Assembly: GCF_905200055.1 (NCBI RefSeq)
Contig: NZ_CAJKIS010000007.1
Location: forward strand, 1 to 64,000
DNA from: an uncultured Fusobacterium sp.
Lineage (GTDB): Bacteria; Fusobacteriota; Fusobacteriia; Fusobacteriales; Fusobacteriaceae
Reading direction: 5' to 3'
Length of the DNA: 64,000 nucleotides
In this document: piece after piece, positions 18,806 to 27,164 of the stretch
Layout: every line of letters starts with the position of its first letter
Numbering within the stretch: the first letter of the stretch is position 1
Notes under the pieces: model-generated
The model's input: the letters and a program-made list of their open reading frames with translations, nothing else
What the model was told of the DNA's origin: nothing
Database searches by the model: none
Translations under genes and position numbers: made by a program

Positions 18806-19807
18806 TTAATAAAACTCTTCTTTTAAAGTTCTTTCCATAAGCTCAGTTACCATACTTGTTGCATCAGCATCTTTATAAAGAATATTATAAGTTGCTTCTA
18901 ATATTGGCATTGATATATTTTTAGCTTTCGCTTGCTCATAAACTGCCTTTACTGTTGGTACCCCTTCAGCTACCATTGTCATCTCATCCAGTATCTGTTT
19001 AAGTTTTTGACCCTTTCCTAAACACTCTCCAACATGTCTATTTCTGCTGTGCTTACTTGCACAAGTAACTATTAAATCTCCTATTCCACTTAACCCTGAA
19101 AAAGTTATCTCTTTTGCTCCACAAGCTTTCCCAAATCTTGTCATTTCTGCTATTCCTCTTGTTATTAAAGCAGCTTTTGTATTATCTCCAAATCCCATTC
19201 CATCAGCAATACCTGCTCCTATAGCTAAACAGTTTTTAACTGCTGCACCAATTTCAACTCCAGTTATATCTTCATTAAGATATACTCTAAAGTTTTTACT
19301 ATTAAACAATTCTTGTATTCTAGCTGCATTTTCTTTTACTCCTGCTGCTACAATAGTTGTTGGTATTCCTATTGCTACCTCTTCAGCATGAGTAGGTCCT
19401 GATAAGACAACTATATTTTTATGAAATTTACCTTTTATCTCATCTTTCATTACTTCAGATAGACGCATTCCTGTTGAAACCTCTATCCCTTTTGCAGTAT
19501 TTACAAGTAACATATCCTCTGTAATATCATTTGAAAAGCTTCCAATTACTTTTCTTAAAACTTGAGATGGTACTGAAAATACAACATATTTTATTCCATC
19601 TAACAATCCTTCTTTTTTATTAGTAACCTTTAAATTATCTGGAAACTTTACTCCTGGTAAAAATCTTTTATTCTCTCTTTCTCTTTGAATCTCTTCTGCT
19701 CTCTCTTGATTAAACTCCCATAAAGTTACATCGTACTCTTTTCTTGCTAAAACAAGCCCTAACGCTGTCCCCCAACTTCCTGCACCTATGATAACTACTT
19801 TTTCCAT
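18806..19807 (-). CDS. gpsA: NAD(P)-dependent glycerol-3-phosphate dehydrogenase
   Basis: Makes sn-glycerol-3-phosphate from dihydroxyacetone phosphate for phospholipid synthesis. The Rossmann motif GAGSWGTALG starts at residue 7; further family marks are LSGPTHAEEV and the catalytic Lys region EIGAAVKNCLAIGAG, then GLSGIGDLIVTC and RNRHVGECLGKG. Length (333) is standard. It follows plsY by 14 bp; the two catalyse consecutive steps. Confidence 0.96.
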   Translation of the reverse strand: MEKVVIIGAGSWGTALGLVLARKEYDVTLWEFNQERAEEIQRERENKRFLPGVKFPDNLKVTNKKEGLLDGIKYVVFSVPSQVLRKVIGSFSNDITEDMLLVNTAKGIEVSTGMRLSEVMKDEIKGKFHKNIVVLSGPTHAEEVAIGIPTTIVAAGVKENAARIQELFNSKNFRVYLNEDITGVEIGAAVKNCLAIGAGIADGMGFGDNTKAALITRGIAEMTRFGKACGAKEITFSGLSGIGDLIVTCASKHSRNRHVGECLGKGQKLKQILDEMTMVAEGVPTVKAVYEQAKAKNISMPILEATYNILYKDADATSMVTELMERTLKEEFY

Positions 19808-19821
19808 ATTATTTTCACTCC

Positions 19822-20430
19822 TTATTTTAGCTTAAATTTATTTTCTGTTCCATTCATTAATCTAGTAATATTTGTCCTATGTCTCCATATAACAAAAGCT
19901 CCTATTAAAAGTGTCATTATTATTAAAGGAGTTCTTCCAACATTATTTCTAATAGGGCTAAAAGCAGTAAGAATTGGAAGTGCTGCTGCTGCTATTATAG
20001 ACCCTAATGATATATATCTTGTAAAATATACTACTAATATAAATATAATTAATAGAGCTAATGTAACATTAGGAATTAAAAATAAAAATACACCTAAACT
20101 TGTTGCAACTCCTTTTCCACCTTTAAAATTTAAAAAGAATGAAAGAGAATGACCAACTATCGCTAAAACTCCTATGACTAAAAGGATATTTCCTGAAACT
20201 CCAAATCTACTAGCTAAAAACGGAGGTAAAAAACCTTTTAGTGCATCTAAAATTAATACCATTATTCCATATTTTGGACCAAGAACTCTATAAGCATTTG
20301 TAGCCCCTGAGTTTTTACTTCCATGCTCTCTTATATCTATATTTTTAAAATATTTCCCTAACCAAACACCATTTGGCAAAGCTCCCATAACATATCCTAA
20401 AACTAAAAAAAATATTATTTTCATACTCAA
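19822..20430 (-). CDS. plsY: Glycerol-3-phosphate acyltransferase PlsY
   Basis: Inner-membrane enzyme that acylates glycerol-3-phosphate from acyl-phosphate. Five or so membrane segments and the three PlsY motifs are present: GALPNGVWLGK, HGSKNSGATNAYRVLG and GHSLSFFLNFKGGKGVATSLG. Length 202. First gene of the plsY-gpsA-sigma-dnaN unit; the gene is preceded by an extended -10 promoter and about 80 nt of leader. Confidence 0.95.
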   Translation of the reverse strand: MSMKIIFFLVLGYVMGALPNGVWLGKYFKNIDIREHGSKNSGATNAYRVLGPKYGIMVLILDALKGFLPPFLASRFGVSGNILLVIGVLAIVGHSLSFFLNFKGGKGVATSLGVFLFLIPNVTLALLIIFILVVYFTRYISLGSIIAAAALPILTAFSPIRNNVGRTPLIIMTLLIGAFVIWRHRTNITRLMNGTENKFKLK

Positions 20431-20518
20431 TCTCCTATATTTTTATTTTTATATTTAGAATTATAAATCAGATACTTCTATTTCATTATCACCTCTTAAT
20501 AACAAACATTTATTTTAG

Positions 20519-20547
20519 ATTATATCATATAAAAATAGAAGTATAAA
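20519..20547 (-). promoter_or_regulatory. Promoter of plsY-gpsA-sigma-dnaN
   Basis: Minus strand TTTATA, 17 bp, TATAAT with a TGA extension before the -10. Confidence 0.65.
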
Positions 20548-20591
20548 GTAAGAAATAAAAATTCTATTTCCTATATTATGTGATTTAGTTA

Positions 20592-20620
20592 CAGACAAAA
20601 GAGAAAAAATAATATATAAT
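20592..20620 (+). promoter_or_regulatory. Promoter of the thioredoxin gene
   Basis: TATAAT at 20615-20620, with a weak CAGACA -35 element 17 bp upstream. Confidence 0.5.
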
Positions 20621-20658
20621 AAAATCAAAATAAGATAATAATAAAAGGAGGCATTCAT

Positions 20659-20973
20659 ATGGCAATTTTACATATAACTAAAGAAAATTTTGAAAAAGAG
20701 GTTTTAAAATCAGAGGTTCCTGTAGTAGTAGATTTCTGGGCAGCATGGTGTGGACCTTGTAAAGCTTTAGCACCTAGACTTGAAGAAGCTGATTCTCAAC
20801 TTAACTCTGAAGTTAAAATAGCAAAAATTAACATTGATGAAGAGGAAGAATTAGCAGCCCAATTTAGAGTAATGAGCATTCCTACTTTATTACTATTTAA
20901 AAATGGAACTCCTGTTGAAAAATCTGTTGGTTTAGTTTCAACTGAAGAACTTTTAGAGTTTGCAAAAAAATAA
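20659..20973 (+). CDS. trxA: Thioredoxin
   Basis: Small cytoplasmic dithiol oxidoreductase of 104 residues with the canonical WCGPC active site (Cys31, Cys34) in VVDFWAAWCGPCKAL, and the cis-Pro loop MSIPTLLLFKNG near 75. An AAAGGAGG ribosome site precedes the ATG. It is a single gene with its own promoter and strong terminator. No thioredoxin reductase gene is adjacent. Confidence 0.95.
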   Translation: MAILHITKENFEKEVLKSEVPVVVDFWAAWCGPCKALAPRLEEADSQLNSEVKIAKINIDEEEELAAQFRVMSIPTLLLFKNGTPVEKSVGLVSTEELLEFAKK

Positions 20974-21000
20974 TCCTTCGTAAAGTTAATTAATAAAAAA

Positions 21001-21038
21001 CTCTCTACCTAAAAATAGTTTAGGTAGAGAGTTTTTTT
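21001..21038 (+). terminator. Terminator after trxA
   Basis: CTCTCTACCT (21001-21010) pairs perfectly with AGGTAGAGAG (21022-21031) and is followed by seven Ts; flanking A's make it work on both strands. Confidence 0.9.
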
Positions 21039-21133
21039 ATACTAATTATATAAACCTTTAATTAAAGAAAAATTTAGTTGAAATAATTATTTTTAAACTC
21101 TATAATATAGAAAATGATTAGGGGGTGATAATT

Positions 21134-21544
21134 ATGAACAAAAAGTTTAATTTAATAATCTTATTTTCACTCTTTCTTTTAATTATTGGATGCTCTAATG
21201 TAGGAATTTCTCCAGGAATAGGTATAGGTTGGGGAAGTGGAGGACATTTTGGTGCTGGCATCTCTTTAAACACTTGGACAACTTCAGATAATTGGGGAAA
21301 AGATGAAATTTATAAAAATTTTTACATAAAAAACTTTAATTATCTTGTTAAGAAATATGATCATTTAATTGAAAATAAAGATCCTAATTTAGAAGAAATT
21401 AAAGAGTTAAAAATAAAAATGTTAGCTCTTAGACATCAAGTGAATACAGATTGGAATGAGATTGAAAAAAGAAAAGAATTTATAAAAGATTTTAATAAAA
21501 AAATTGATTTTTATATTAAAAATTTAAATAATTTAGAAAAATAA
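21134..21544 (+). CDS. Putative lipoprotein, unknown function
   Basis: A signal peptide with lipobox LIIGC gives a mature lipoprotein from Cys20 (numbering from the ATG at 21134). The next 25 residues are Gly-rich (GIGIGWGSGGHFGAGIS), as in some surface-exposed or glycine-zipper-like proteins, and the rest is a Lys/Glu/Asn-rich helical region. I recognise no domain. The frame is also open from a GTG at 21125, but that codon is part of the AGGGGGTG ribosome site. The TSUP permease starts 18 bp downstream. Confidence 0.7.
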   Translation: MNKKFNLIILFSLFLLIIGCSNVGISPGIGIGWGSGGHFGAGISLNTWTTSDNWGKDEIYKNFYIKNFNYLVKKYDHLIENKDPNLEEIKELKIKMLALRHQVNTDWNEIEKRKEFIKDFNKKIDFYIKNLNNLEK

Positions 21545-21562
21545 AATAATTAGGGAGGATTT

Positions 21563-22390
21563 ATGTTTAGTTTAGTTGAAGGGGCTAGTTTCTCATCTTT
21601 TATCTTTTTAGGATTAGCCTGTTTTTTTGCTGCTTTTATTGATGCTATCGCTGGTGGTGGTGGACTTATTAGTTTACCTGCATTTTTAGCCTCTGGTTTA
21701 CCTGCTCATGTAGCTTTAGGTACTAATAAAATTGCTGCTTGTTGTTCTACTATTGCAAGTAGTGCTAAATTTGCTCAATCTGGAAAAATAAATTGGGCTA
21801 TGATGAAAAAATTAGCTGGTTTCTCTTTTGTTGGTGCTGTATTAGGTGTTAAAACTGTAGTGATGATTGATTCTAAATACCTGTATCCTATAGCAATAGT
21901 ACTTTTACTTTTAGTTCTTATCTATACTCTTCATAATAAAAATTTAGGTGAAGAAAATCAATTTAAGGAACTTACTAGCCAAAACATTAAGTATGGAATT
22001 ATAATGGCTTTAGTTATGGGATTTTATGATGGTTTCTTTGGACCAGGTACTGGTTCCTTCTTAATTTTTGCTCTTATAAGAATATTTAAGTTAGATTTTA
22101 CAAATGCTAGTGGAAATGCAAAAATACTAAATCTCTCAAGTAATATTGCCAGTGTCATTGTTTTCTCTTATATGGGAAAAGTTAATCTTCTCTATGCTTT
22201 CTCTATGGCTGCTATTATGATAGTTGGGGCTACTATTGGAGCTAAAATGGCTGTAACAAAAGGAAGTAAATTTATTAAACCTATGTTTTTAATTATTACA
22301 ACTATTGTTTTAACTAAAATGATTGCTGAGTCAATATTCCATCTTGATATCTCTGGTCTTATAAAATCTTATATGTCTATTTTTATTTAA
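21563..22390 (+). CDS. TSUP family membrane transporter (TauE/SafE-like)
   Basis: A 275-residue inner-membrane protein with about eight hydrophobic segments. The duplicated family pattern is visible: FIDAIAGGGGLISLPAFLASGLPAHVALGTNKI in the first half and GFYDGFFGPGTGSFLIFALI in the second. TSUP members move sulfite, sulfoacetate or other organic anions; the substrate is not predictable from these residues. A GGGAGGA ribosome site precedes the start. Confidence 0.88.
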   Translation: MFSLVEGASFSSFIFLGLACFFAAFIDAIAGGGGLISLPAFLASGLPAHVALGTNKIAACCSTIASSAKFAQSGKINWAMMKKLAGFSFVGAVLGVKTVVMIDSKYLYPIAIVLLLLVLIYTLHNKNLGEENQFKELTSQNIKYGIIMALVMGFYDGFFGPGTGSFLIFALIRIFKLDFTNASGNAKILNLSSNIASVIVFSYMGKVNLLYAFSMAAIMIVGATIGAKMAVTKGSKFIKPMFLIITTIVLTKMIAESIFHLDISGLIKSYMSIFI

Positions 22391-22394
22391 GAAA

Positions 22395-22440
22395 AAAGCT
22401 GTTATTTCTCTCTACACAAAAGAATAACAGCTTTATTTTT
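22395..22440. terminator. Bidirectional terminator between TSUP gene and fplA
   Basis: AAAGCTGTTATT (22395-22406) pairs with AATAACAGCTTT (22423-22434), flanked by A and T tracts, between convergent genes. Confidence 0.85.
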
Positions 22441-24764
22441 TAATCAAATATATAACCAATACTAAATTGTGAAATTACCTCTCCATCTTTATTATCTTTT
22501 GATAAAGAAAATTCTATTGGTCCAAATAAAGAAGTGTATTTCAATTCTAAATCAAACCCTTGATGATAATCTCTCCACATCTGCGGAATATTATTTCCAA
22601 ACATACTTTCTTCTTTATCTTTAACCTCACTATAGCTACCTATATTCCACTTTGTTCCTATATATAAATTTTTTAAAATTTCATATTCTAAACCTAATCT
22701 CCCTATCAAAAATTCATCAACTAATTTTTGATGAACTTCATATCCATAGAAAGCAAACTCCTTATTTTTTATATTATTTCTTGTTCCACCTAACTTAACA
22801 TATTGATCAATAGAGATATTGTCTCCTGAAATTACCCCTCCATACATACCATAAGATAACGTTAATTTCTTACTCAAAGGAATATATCCATCAACAACAT
22901 ATAATGGTCCATATAAATTAGAATTAGAATTTCCCCATGTTCCTTCCCATACATAGTTAAATTCTCCTTTAATTCCAGAAGTAGGATTTACTACTCTATT
23001 AGTTTTATCCAAACTTAACTTTAAAAAAGCTTCATTATATTTTTTAGAATATTCAAACTGTTCTGTCCAACTAAATCCTGTATCTTGTTTTAAATCTGTA
23101 TAATTAAATGCTACTCCATAAGCTGCTAATATTTCATTATTATATTGTGTTAAAATTCCTGTTTCAAATCTTAAATTTTCACTTGTATAATCTGCTATTT
23201 TCTTCCCTTTATCATATAAATATAAAGGTGCCTCATTATAAGAAGCATTTGCAAAAATACCTATTTTATTAGACAATCCATAATAGAAGAAGTTATCTGA
23301 TGATATTCCTAAATAATCTCCAAACTGAGCATTAATTGAAGATGTATTTCCTATTTTCTTAGTATTTGCAAACTCTGTTCCTATATTAAAGACTGTTCCA
23401 TATCCTGTTGAGTAACTAGCTCCTACTCCAAATATATTAGCAGGATTTATCTCTGCATCTAAAACTAACGTTGTGCCTTGAACATCGTAATACACCTTAT
23501 TAATAAAATCTGTGCTATATATTTTTAGCATAATTTCTTCTAACTCATCATATGAAAGATACTTATCTCTATATTTTTCTAAAAGATTTGATAAAATTTC
23601 TTTTTTATTCTCTGGTATCTTATCTGTATATTTAATATTTTCTATATATACTCTGTCTTCAAGCATTCTTTCTTGATATTTTTTCTCTCTTTTAGGAAGC
23701 TTTTCTATAGAATAAAGTTGTTCTAAAGTAGCTTTTTTCCCTAACTCTACTAATTCTTTACCTTTTTTAGTATCAGTTGCACTATAATTTTGAATATCTG
23801 GTGATATCAATATAGTTGCCATATTTCTCTGTTCCTGTGTTGATGATGCACTTTGAATAGTTACCAACTGATTTAGGACACTTAAAATATTATAATCTTT
23901 ATTGTCCTTTACTTCATTTCCAACATCACTAGCTATTACAATATCTGATCCCATTGCTAAAGCATCTTCTACTGGAAGATTTCTTGAAACCAATCCATCT
24001 ACATAAAGATTTCCATCTATTTCAACAGGCTCTAATATTGTTGGTATAGCTATACTTGCAGTTACTGCCCTTGCTAAATCTCCTTTTTTTAATGCTACTG
24101 CTTTTCCACTATTTAGATCCGTTGCTACCACTCTTAAAGGAATTGGTAGTTTATCAAAATCATTGATCTCCTCTGCTCCTGCGAAAATCTTTTTTAATCT
24201 TAAATATATTATCTCTGTATTTCCTATTCCTTTTGGCAAAGAAAGATTAAACTCCTTATCATATCTAATAGTAGCTGCATATTGTTTATTGCTAACTTTT
24301 TGCTCCAATGGAACTTTTTTGTTTTCCAACTCTCCATTAATATAACTATTCCAATCAGTATTTAAAAGTAGTTTTTCTATCTCATCTGGAGTATAACCTA
24401 TTGAATATAAAGCACCTACAACAGCTCCCATACTTGTTCCTGTTATATAGTCAATCTTTATATTATTTTCCTCTAATACTCTTAAAACTCCAACATGGGC
24501 AAGTCCCTTTGCTCCACCACCACTTAAAGCTAAGCCTATTTTTATACTATTTTTATCTTTTTTTAATTTTACAGCTTTAGATTTTTCTAAAAATTTTATT
24601 TTATTATTTAAAATATTTATCTGCTCTTTTAATTTTTTTATCTCTATATCTTCTTCCAATACTTGAGGATTTTTTTTATGTATAGTACTAGAAAAACTTT
24701 TCGTTGGTGTAATTTGCATATATATTATCAAAAATATTATCAGTATATTTATAATCTTTTTCAT
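22440..24764 (-). CDS. fplA: FplA-type patatin autotransporter (type Vd)
   Basis: Predicted outer-membrane phospholipase A1. A signal peptide (about 1-26) is followed by a short coiled coil (38-65) and a patatin domain (75-350) with the oxyanion loop LSGGGAKG, nucleophile Ser111 in GTSMG, and the dyad Asp256 in YVDGLVSRN. A POTRA-like segment (about 365-440) and a 16-strand barrel of the Omp85/surface antigen type (about 445-774, ending IGYIFD) complete the type Vd layout. Size (774) is close to F. nucleatum FplA. Its promoter (TATAAT on minus at 24799-24804) faces away from pnp. Strong genus marker. Confidence 0.92.
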   Translation of the reverse strand: MKKIINILIIFLIIYMQITPTKSFSSTIHKKNPQVLEEDIEIKKLKEQINILNNKIKFLEKSKAVKLKKDKNSIKIGLALSGGGAKGLAHVGVLRVLEENNIKIDYITGTSMGAVVGALYSIGYTPDEIEKLLLNTDWNSYINGELENKKVPLEQKVSNKQYAATIRYDKEFNLSLPKGIGNTEIIYLRLKKIFAGAEEINDFDKLPIPLRVVATDLNSGKAVALKKGDLARAVTASIAIPTILEPVEIDGNLYVDGLVSRNLPVEDALAMGSDIVIASDVGNEVKDNKDYNILSVLNQLVTIQSASSTQEQRNMATILISPDIQNYSATDTKKGKELVELGKKATLEQLYSIEKLPKREKKYQERMLEDRVYIENIKYTDKIPENKKEILSNLLEKYRDKYLSYDELEEIMLKIYSTDFINKVYYDVQGTTLVLDAEINPANIFGVGASYSTGYGTVFNIGTEFANTKKIGNTSSINAQFGDYLGISSDNFFYYGLSNKIGIFANASYNEAPLYLYDKGKKIADYTSENLRFETGILTQYNNEILAAYGVAFNYTDLKQDTGFSWTEQFEYSKKYNEAFLKLSLDKTNRVVNPTSGIKGEFNYVWEGTWGNSNSNLYGPLYVVDGYIPLSKKLTLSYGMYGGVISGDNISIDQYVKLGGTRNNIKNKEFAFYGYEVHQKLVDEFLIGRLGLEYEILKNLYIGTKWNIGSYSEVKDKEESMFGNNIPQMWRDYHQGFDLELKYTSLFGPIEFSLSKDNKDGEVISQFSIGYIFD

Positions 24765-24843
24765 CTCTTCTCCTAATTTTTTTCTATAAATAATTTATAT
24801 TATACCAAGTTTTAAAAATAAATAAAATACAATTATGATAAAT

Positions 24844-24872
24844 TTGATTTTTTATGTCAAAAATGTTATAAT
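24844..24872 (+). promoter_or_regulatory. Promoter of pnp
   Basis: TTGATT, 17 bp, TATAAT with a TGT extension; the predicted transcript starts near 24879, only a few bases before the leader hairpin. Confidence 0.75.
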
Positions 24873-24883
24873 TATTAGCAAAA

Positions 24884-24970
24884 TAAAGCTCAGAATTATG
24901 TAAGTAGTAAGAAGTAAATAGCGAATCTTTTTTCACCATTTGCTCCTTATTATTTACCTTCTGAGCTTTA
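24884..24970 (+). promoter_or_regulatory. Long hairpin in the pnp 5' leader
   Basis: The base TAAAGCTCAGAA (24884-24895) pairs perfectly with 24959-24970. After a small bulge, 24900-24921 continues pairing with 24936-24957 with G-U pairs and a few mismatches; the loop is about 12 nt. The structure ends 14 nt before the ribosome site. In E. coli a pnp leader hairpin is cut by RNase III and used for PNPase self-control; a like role here is inference. Confidence 0.7.
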
Positions 24971-24994
24971 GAAAAAACTAAAATGGAGGAGTTT

Positions 24995-27094
24995 ATGTTT
25001 GACGAAAAAAAAGTTGAATTAGAACTAGCTGGAAGAACACTTAGTTTTTCTACTGGTAAAATAGCAAGACAATCTTGTGGTGCTGTAATGGTACAATATG
25101 GAGATACTGTACTTTTAAGTACTGTAAATCGTAGTAAAGAACCTAGAAAGGAAGCTGATTTCTTCCCTCTAACTGTAGATTACATTGAAAAATTCTATGC
25201 TGCTGGAAAATTCCCAGGTGGATTTAACAAAAGAGAGGGTAGACCATCTACAAATGCCACTCTTACAGCTAGACTTATAGATAGACCTATCAGACCAATG
25301 TTCCCAGATGGGTTTAACTATGATGTTCATATTGTAAATACAGTATTTTCTTATGATGAAAAAAATACACCTGATTATTTAGGAATTATAGGATCTTCAA
25401 TGGCACTTATGCTATCTGATATTCCTTTCCTTGGACCAGTTGCTGGAGTTGTAGTAGGACGTAAAGATGGAGAATTTATTTTAAACCCTACTCCTGCTGA
25501 ATTAGAAGAAAGTGAACTTGAACTTTCTGTTGCTGGAACAAAAGATGCTGTAAACATGGTTGAAGCTGGAGCTCAAGAACTAGATGAAGAAACTATGTTA
25601 GCTGCTATTATGTTTGCTCATGAAAATATCAAAAAAATCTGTGCTTTCCAAGAAGAGTTTGCAAAAGCTGTTGGAAAAGAAAAAATTGAATTTACTAAAA
25701 AAGAGGTATTACCTCTAGTTAAAGATTTCATTGATGAAAATGGAATGGAAAAATTAAAAGCTGCTGTACTTACTCTTGGTAAAAAAGCTAGAGAAGAAGC
25801 TGTGGATGGTTTAGAAGCTGAACTTATGGAAGCTTTCATTCTTCAAAACTACGAAGGTGTTGCTGAAGAAGATCTACCTGAAGAAGTTATTGATGAATTT
25901 AAACTTTACTACCATGATTTAATGAAAAAATTAGTAAGAGAGGCTATTTTATATCATAAACATAGAGTTGATGGAAGAAAAACTACTGAAATTAGACCTC
26001 TTTATGCTGAAACTGATGTTCTTCCTATTCCTCATGGATCTGCTATGTTTACAAGAGGAGAAACTCAAGCAGTTGTTATCACTACTCTTGGAACAAAAGA
26101 GGATGAACAGCTTGTTGATGATTTAGAAAAAGAATACTTCAAAAAATTCTATCTACACTACAACTTCCCACCTTACTCTGTAGGAGAAGTTGGAAGAATG
26201 GGTTCTCCTGGAAGAAGAGAACTTGGACATGGATCTCTTGCTGAAAGAGCTCTTAGATATGTAATCCCTTCTGAAGAAGTATTCCCATATACTATCAGAG
26301 TTGTATCTGAAATTACTGAATCAAATGGATCTTCATCTCAAGCATCAATTTGTGGAGGATCTCTTTCACTAATGGCAGCAGGTGTTCCTATTAAAGAACA
26401 TGTTGCTGGAATTGCAATGGGACTTATCAAAGAAGGAGAAGAGTTTACTGTTTTAACAGATATCATGGGACTTGAAGATCATTTAGGAGATATGGACTTT
26501 AAAGTTGCTGGAACTAAAAATGGTATAACAGCTCTTCAAATGGATATTAAAATAACTGGAATTACTGAAGAAATCATGAGAATTGCTCTTAAACAAGCTC
26601 ATGATGCTAGAATGGAAATTCTTGAACTTATGAACAATACTATTCCTGAGCCTGCTCCAATAAAATCTACTGTACCTAGAATTCATCAAATGAAAATAGC
26701 TACAGATAAAATAGCTGTTCTTATTGGACCTGGAGGAAAAAATATTAAAGGAATCATTGAAAAAACAGGAGCAACTGTAGATATCAATGATGATGGAAAT
26801 GTTTCTATATTTGCTAAAGATGAAGATACATTAAATGAAACTATAACTCTTGTTAACTCATATGTTAAAGATGTAGAAGTTGGAGAGATTTATAAAGGTA
26901 GAGTTGTAAGCATCACTAAATTTGGTGCATTTATGGAAATCCTACCTGGTAAAGAAGGACTTCTTCATGTTTCTGAAATCTCTCATGAAAGAGTTGCAAA
27001 TGTTGAAGATGTATTAAAAGTTGGAGATGTATTTGATGTTAAAGTTATCTCTACTGACAATGGAAAAATTAGTTTAAGTAAAAAGAAAATTTAA
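24995..27094 (+). CDS. pnp: Polyribonucleotide nucleotidyltransferase
   Basis: Phosphorolytic 3'-5' exoribonuclease. Two RNase PH-like domains (about 10-220 and 315-540) flank an all-helical domain; then a KH domain (ATDKIAVLIGPGGKNIKGIIEKTG, about 560) and a C-terminal S1 domain (GEIYKGRVVSITKFGAFMEI to the end). Marks such as FPLTVDY, GRPSTNATLTARLIDRP and NGSSSQASICGGSLS are present. The ATG at 24995 has a GGAGGAG site 5 bp before it; the ATG at 24983 lies in that site and is rejected. Length from here is 699. Confidence 0.97.
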   Translation: MFDEKKVELELAGRTLSFSTGKIARQSCGAVMVQYGDTVLLSTVNRSKEPRKEADFFPLTVDYIEKFYAAGKFPGGFNKREGRPSTNATLTARLIDRPIRPMFPDGFNYDVHIVNTVFSYDEKNTPDYLGIIGSSMALMLSDIPFLGPVAGVVVGRKDGEFILNPTPAELEESELELSVAGTKDAVNMVEAGAQELDEETMLAAIMFAHENIKKICAFQEEFAKAVGKEKIEFTKKEVLPLVKDFIDENGMEKLKAAVLTLGKKAREEAVDGLEAELMEAFILQNYEGVAEEDLPEEVIDEFKLYYHDLMKKLVREAILYHKHRVDGRKTTEIRPLYAETDVLPIPHGSAMFTRGETQAVVITTLGTKEDEQLVDDLEKEYFKKFYLHYNFPPYSVGEVGRMGSPGRRELGHGSLAERALRYVIPSEEVFPYTIRVVSEITESNGSSSQASICGGSLSLMAAGVPIKEHVAGIAMGLIKEGEEFTVLTDIMGLEDHLGDMDFKVAGTKNGITALQMDIKITGITEEIMRIALKQAHDARMEILELMNNTIPEPAPIKSTVPRIHQMKIATDKIAVLIGPGGKNIKGIIEKTGATVDINDDGNVSIFAKDEDTLNETITLVNSYVKDVEVGEIYKGRVVSITKFGAFMEILPGKEGLLHVSEISHERVANVEDVLKVGDVFDVKVISTDNGKISLSKKKI

Positions 27095-27105
27095 TTATTT
27101 TTAGG

Positions 27106-27135
27106 GAGAACACAGATACCCTCTGTGTTCTCTTT
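27106..27135 (+). terminator. Hairpin between pnp and rimO
   Basis: GAGAACACAGA (27106-27116) pairs with TCTGTGTTCTC (27122-27132); the T tract is short, so it may be a weak terminator or 3' stabiliser. A TATAAT at 27143-27148 suggests a further promoter for rimO, without a clear -35. Confidence 0.65.
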
Positions 27136-27164
27136 AATATGGTATAATATTAATGAGGTGAAGA

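Noticed and set aside
20431..20518. Small ORF in the plsY leader after an AGAGGTG site
   Set aside because: The ATG is followed by only one sense codon before a stop.
24884..24970. The pnp leader hairpin as a terminator
   Set aside because: The T run is in the loop and not after the stem, and the stem is followed directly by the pnp ribosome site.
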